From Pseudomonadota bacterium (GTDB taxonomy: Bacteria; Pseudomonadota; Gammaproteobacteria; Xanthomonadales; Xanthomonadaceae), in contig JAFAEU010000302.1 of assembly GCA_023423855.1 (NCBI GenBank), positions 1 through 8,975 on the forward strand: 8,975 nt of DNA. The letters run 5' to 3'. The position numbers were made by a program, and so were the translations under genes. Below, piece after piece: positions 7,004-8,975 of the stretch. Each line of letters opens with the position of its first letter. Position 1 is the stretch's first letter. Below the pieces are notes generated by a model. That model made no database searches, was not told where the DNA came from, and worked only from the letters and a program-made list of their open reading frames with translations.

Positions 7004-8434
7004 ATGTCGGCAGCCTTCCAGCACAGCGCACAACCAGGTCCAGAGGCGTCGACGCTGCCCGCGGGCGGTGCGGGCGACGCGTTCGCCTTCGACGCCGCCG
7101 GCACGGTCGCGCGCGCCACCTTCGCCGCGCAGGTGCGCGCGCTGGCCGCGCGCCTGCCCGAGGCCGGGCACGCGGTGAATCTGTGCGAGGACCGCTACCG
7201 CTTCCTCGTCGCCTTCTGCGCAGCGGCGGTGCGCGGGCAGGTGAACCTGCTGCCGCCCACGCGCACGCGCGCGGCGATCGACGAGGTGCGCGCGCAGTAT
7301 CCGGGCAGCTACTGCATCGGCGACGGCGAGGCCTGCGGCTGCGATGCGGCGCTGGCCGACCCTGCCGCGCATTTCGTGCACCTGCCCGACGTCTTGCCCG
7401 CACTCGACGGCGCGCCGCTGCGGATCGACGACGCGGCGGTGGTCGCGATCGGCTTCACCTCCGGCAGCACCGGCGCGCCGAAGCCGAATGCGAAGACGCT
7501 CGGCTCGTTCCGCGCCAGCACCGCGCAGAACTTCGCGGCGCTCGCCGGCCTGTGGCTCGACGGTGTGATGCCGCAGGTGGTGGCCACCGTGCCGCCGCAG
7601 CACATGTACGGCGTCGAGCTGTCGGTGATGCTGCCCCTGCTCACCGGCGCGGCGGTGCATCGCGACCGTCCGTTCTTTCCCGGCGACATCGCGCGCGCGC
7701 TGCACGAAGCCGATGGCGCGCGCCTGCTGGTGACCACGCCGGTGCACCTGCGCGCGCTGCTTGCATCGGACATCGCGCTGCCGCCGCTGGCGGGCATCGT
7801 CAGCGCCACCGCGCCGCTGCCGCAGGCGCTGGCGGCGGAAGCCGAGGCGCGTTTCGGCTGCGAGGTGCGCGAGACCTTCGGCTCCACCGAGACCTGCATC
7901 TTCGCCTTCCGCCGCACTGCACGCGACGTGGCCTGGACGCCGTATCCCGGCGTGCGCCTGCAGCCGCGCCCGGACGGCACCCTGGTATCGGCCGCGCATC
8001 TTGCGCAGCCGGTGCTGCTGGCCGACCTGGTGGAACTGCAGGCGGACGGCGGCTTCGTGCTGCGTGGCCGCCAGGCCGATCTGCTCGAGATCGCCGGCAA
8101 GCGTGCGTCGCTGGCCGATCTCACCCGGCGCCTGCTGGCCGTGCCGGGTGTGCAGGATGGCGCGATGTTCCAGCTCGATCCCGGCGCCGGCGGCGTGCGC
8201 CGCATCGCGGCGGTCTTCGTCAGCGAGACTGTCGACGAGGCCGCGGTGCGCGATGCATTGCGCCACGGCATCGACCCGGTCTTCCTGCCGCGGCCATTGC
8301 GCCGGGTCGCCATGCTGCCGCGCAACGAGACCGGCAAGCTGCCGCGCGCGGCGCTGCTGCAGCTGCTGCACCGCGGCAGAAGCCAGGAAGCTCTGACCAG
8401 GTCCGTCATCCCCGCGAAAGCGGGGATCAAGTGA
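7004..8434 (+). CDS. AMP-dependent acyl/aryl ligase, XanA2/aryl-polyene type
   Basis: A 476-aa adenylate-forming (ANL) enzyme. Motifs with ATG 7004 as residue 1: P-loop A3 TSGSTGAPKPNAKT (152-165), PPQHMYG (197-203), A5 FGSTET (292-297), A7-like DLVEL (341-345), hinge A8 GRQADLLEIAGKRAS (355-369) and A10 NETGKLPR (441-448) with catalytic Lys445. The length is close to that of short ligases which activate hydroxybenzoate or fatty acids for loading on carrier proteins; TSGSTG with a downstream K-T and the Cys-Glu-Asp-Arg-Tyr-Arg-Phe stretch (61-67) look like the xanthomonadin/aryl-polyene AMP-ligases. Substrate is inference. ATG 7004 has a poor ribosome site; GTG 6977, nine codons upstream and preceded by AAGGGGG, is a real alternative. 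The last residues (about 466-476, RSVIPAKAGIK) and the stop come from an extragenic repeat, so the ancestral protein probably ended near LLHRGR (453-458). Confidence 0.85.
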   Translation: MSAAFQHSAQPGPEASTLPAGGAGDAFAFDAAGTVARATFAAQVRALAARLPEAGHAVNLCEDRYRFLVAFCAAAVRGQVNLLPPTRTRAAIDEVRAQYPGSYCIGDGEACGCDAALADPAAHFVHLPDVLPALDGAPLRIDDAAVVAIGFTSGSTGAPKPNAKTLGSFRASTAQNFAALAGLWLDGVMPQVVATVPPQHMYGVELSVMLPLLTGAAVHRDRPFFPGDIARALHEADGARLLVTTPVHLRALLASDIALPPLAGIVSATAPLPQALAAEAEARFGCEVRETFGSTETCIFAFRRTARDVAWTPYPGVRLQPRPDGTLVSAAHLAQPVLLADLVELQADGGFVLRGRQADLLEIAGKRASLADLTRRLLAVPGVQDGAMFQLDPGAGGVRRIAAVFVSETVDEAAVRDALRHGIDPVFLPRPLRRVAMLPRNETGKLPRAALLQLLHRGRSQEALTRSVIPAKAGIK

Positions 8435-8436
8435 CT
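8402..8436 (+). repeat. REP-like hairpin overlapping the 3' end of the ligase gene
   Basis: ATCCCCGC (8408-8415), loop GAAA, and GCGGGGAT (8420-8427) make a perfect 8-bp stem with a GNRA loop. The context is CCGTCATCCCCGCGAAAGCG followed by GGGATCAAGTGACT. It closely matches the CGTCATTCCCGCGAAAGCGGGAATCCAGTGACT repeat I recall from many proteobacteria. The ligase reading frame enters it and stops at its TGA (8432-8434). Without a U-tract it is not a standard terminator but may protect the mRNA end. Confidence 0.85.
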
Positions 8437-8557
8437 GCAATCCAGGGATCGCGCACATCCACACAGGTGCGCAAGCGTGTCGCGCATCACTGACATCGCC
8501 ATCACGATCCCGCTGCCAGCATGGCTCCCGCTCCGACAAGGAGTCCACAACTTCATC

Positions 8558-8563
8558 GGGAGG
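8558..8563 (+). promoter_or_regulatory. Shine-Dalgarno of the GlsB-like gene
   Basis: GGGAGG lies 5 nt before ATG 8569 and selects that start over the in-frame ATG at 8521, which has no ribosome site. No convincing promoter is visible in 8437-8557; a 6-bp inverted repeat (GCGCAC 8451-8456, GTGCGC 8467-8472) lies there. Confidence 0.7.
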
Positions 8564-8568
8564 CAGGC

Positions 8569-8835
8569 ATGGGAATCATCATCTGGCTGATCGTTGGCGG
8601 CATCGTAGGCTGGCTGGCGAGCATCATCATGAGGCGCGACGGGCAGCAGGGCATCCTGCTCAACATCGTCGTCGGCATCGTGGGTGCGTTCATCGGTGGA
8701 TGGCTGATCGGTCCGCTGCTGGGCGCCGGATCCATCAACGATGGCATCACGGTCAGGAGCTTCGTGGTGTCGCTGATCGGCGCAGTGATCCTGCTCGCGA
8801 TCGTCAACCTGTTCCGGCGGGGCAGTGTCCGCTGA
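8569..8835 (+). CDS. GlsB/YeaQ/YmgE-family small stress membrane protein
   Basis: An 88-aa protein that is almost entirely membrane-embedded, with three hydrophobic segments at about residues 3-20, 29-52 and 64-82, rich in Gly, Ile and Val with glycine-zipper spacing. The first hairpin MGIIIWLIVGGIVGWLASIIM followed by the charged turn RRDGQQG, then LNIVVGIVGAFIGGWLIGPLLG, is diagnostic of the transglycosylase-associated/YeaQ/YmgE family (about 80-90 aa). It sits in the inner membrane. The molecular function is not known; relatives are stress-induced (GlsB in Enterococcus, YeaQ/YmgE in E. coli). The start ATG 8569 has a strong Shine-Dalgarno. The gene stands alone, with a 132-bp leader region after the ligase and an intrinsic terminator 27 bp beyond its stop. 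Confidence 0.93.
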   Translation: MGIIIWLIVGGIVGWLASIIMRRDGQQGILLNIVVGIVGAFIGGWLIGPLLGAGSINDGITVRSFVVSLIGAVILLAIVNLFRRGSVR

Positions 8836-8862
8836 CGCGACCACGTCATGCATGGACGCAGG

Positions 8863-8888
8863 AGGCCCGGCACATGCCGGGCCTTTTT
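8863..8888 (+). terminator. Rho-independent terminator of the GlsB-like gene
   Basis: AGGCCCGGC-ACAT-GCCGGGCCT gives a GC-rich stem with a 4-nt loop, followed directly by a five-T run (8884-8888). This is the only classical intrinsic terminator in the window. Confidence 0.93.
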
Positions 8889-8938
8889 CGGGTTCTTCTC
8901 CCATTCGCGGGGACGTTCGTGACAACGCGGCCGATCTG

Positions 8939-8975
8939 CTCCCTCCCCCGCATGCGGGGGAGGGTTGGGGTGGGG
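8939..8975 (+). repeat. GC-rich palindromic extragenic repeat, copy 2 (at window edge)
   Basis: CCCTCCCCCGCATGCGGGGGAGGG (8941-8964, given as two 12-base halves CCCTCCCCCGCA and TGCGGGGGAGGG) is a perfect 24-bp palindrome, followed by TTGGGGTGGGG. It matches the copy at 6271-6311 read on the minus strand, so the two copies are inverted relative to each other with their G-rich tails pointing outward. The element may continue past the window end. Confidence 0.88.

Noticed and set aside
6919..7119. N-terminal extension of the PPTase to ATG 7119
   Set aside because: The extra 67 residues are Ala/Pro/Gly-rich, have no family similarity, and would overlap the start of the divergent ligase.
8521..8568. 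A start of the GlsB-like protein at ATG 8521
   Set aside because: The 16 added residues (MAPAPTRSPQLHREAG) are unlike the family, and a strong Shine-Dalgarno directly precedes ATG 8569.
6959..8925. Long minus-strand open frames antisense to the ligase and GlsB-like genes
   Set aside because: They show no recognisable motifs, while the plus strand carries ANL core motifs and a clear membrane protein. They also cross an intrinsic terminator and a repeat.
1..8975. CRISPR array, tRNA or rRNA gene, insertion sequence, prophage or toxin-antitoxin system
   Set aside because: No regularly spaced repeats, no tRNA-like or rRNA-like sequence, and no transposase, integrase or toxin/antitoxin protein was seen on either strand.

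Overview
The window is GC-rich chromosomal DNA, apparently from a gammaproteobacterium of the Xanthomonadaceae/Lysobacteraceae type (Lysobacter, Luteimonas or a relative). The reasons are the base composition, an rsmG-parA-parB block, a PatZ-type protein acetyltransferase, an AMP-ligase resembling those that make xanthomonadin/aryl-polyene pigments, and short extragenic palindromic repeats of the sort common in these genomes. The taxonomic call is inference from protein resemblance; no rRNA gene is present.

Layout. At the left edge, on the minus strand, are the first 44 codons of a TolC/CzcC-type outer-membrane efflux protein. Just upstream of it is a small exported His-rich protein (CzcI/CopL-like), which suggests the start of a heavy-metal RND efflux operon that continues outside the window. 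Next comes a perfect 31-bp inverted repeat, then the 902-aa Pat/PatZ lysine acetyltransferase (minus). After a 214-bp gap come parB and parA (minus, ATGA overlap), which serve chromosome segregation, and rsmG (minus), a 16S rRNA methyltransferase. An Sfp-type phosphopantetheinyl transferase (minus) follows, separated from rsmG by a GC-rich palindromic repeat. Divergent from it is an AMP-dependent acyl/aryl ligase (plus) whose last codons and stop lie inside another extragenic repeat. The right end holds a small GlsB/YeaQ/YmgE-type membrane protein (plus) with a clear intrinsic terminator, then a second copy of the GC-rich palindromic repeat at the window edge.

How the parts fit. ParA/ParB and RsmG form the conserved near-origin housekeeping block. 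The PPTase and the ligase probably cooperate: one would put the 4'-phosphopantetheine arm on an acyl carrier protein, and the other would activate an aryl or acyl acid and may load it onto such a carrier. No carrier protein or ketosynthase is visible here. Pat probably regulates central metabolism by acetylating acetyl-CoA synthetase. The metal-efflux genes are a separate unit.

I found no convincing undescribed multi-gene system. The most interesting signals are the extragenic repeats: one has become coding at the end of the ligase, several sit at gene 3' ends with a shared GTCATCCC entry sequence, and two inverted copies bracket the PPTase-ligase-GlsB segment.
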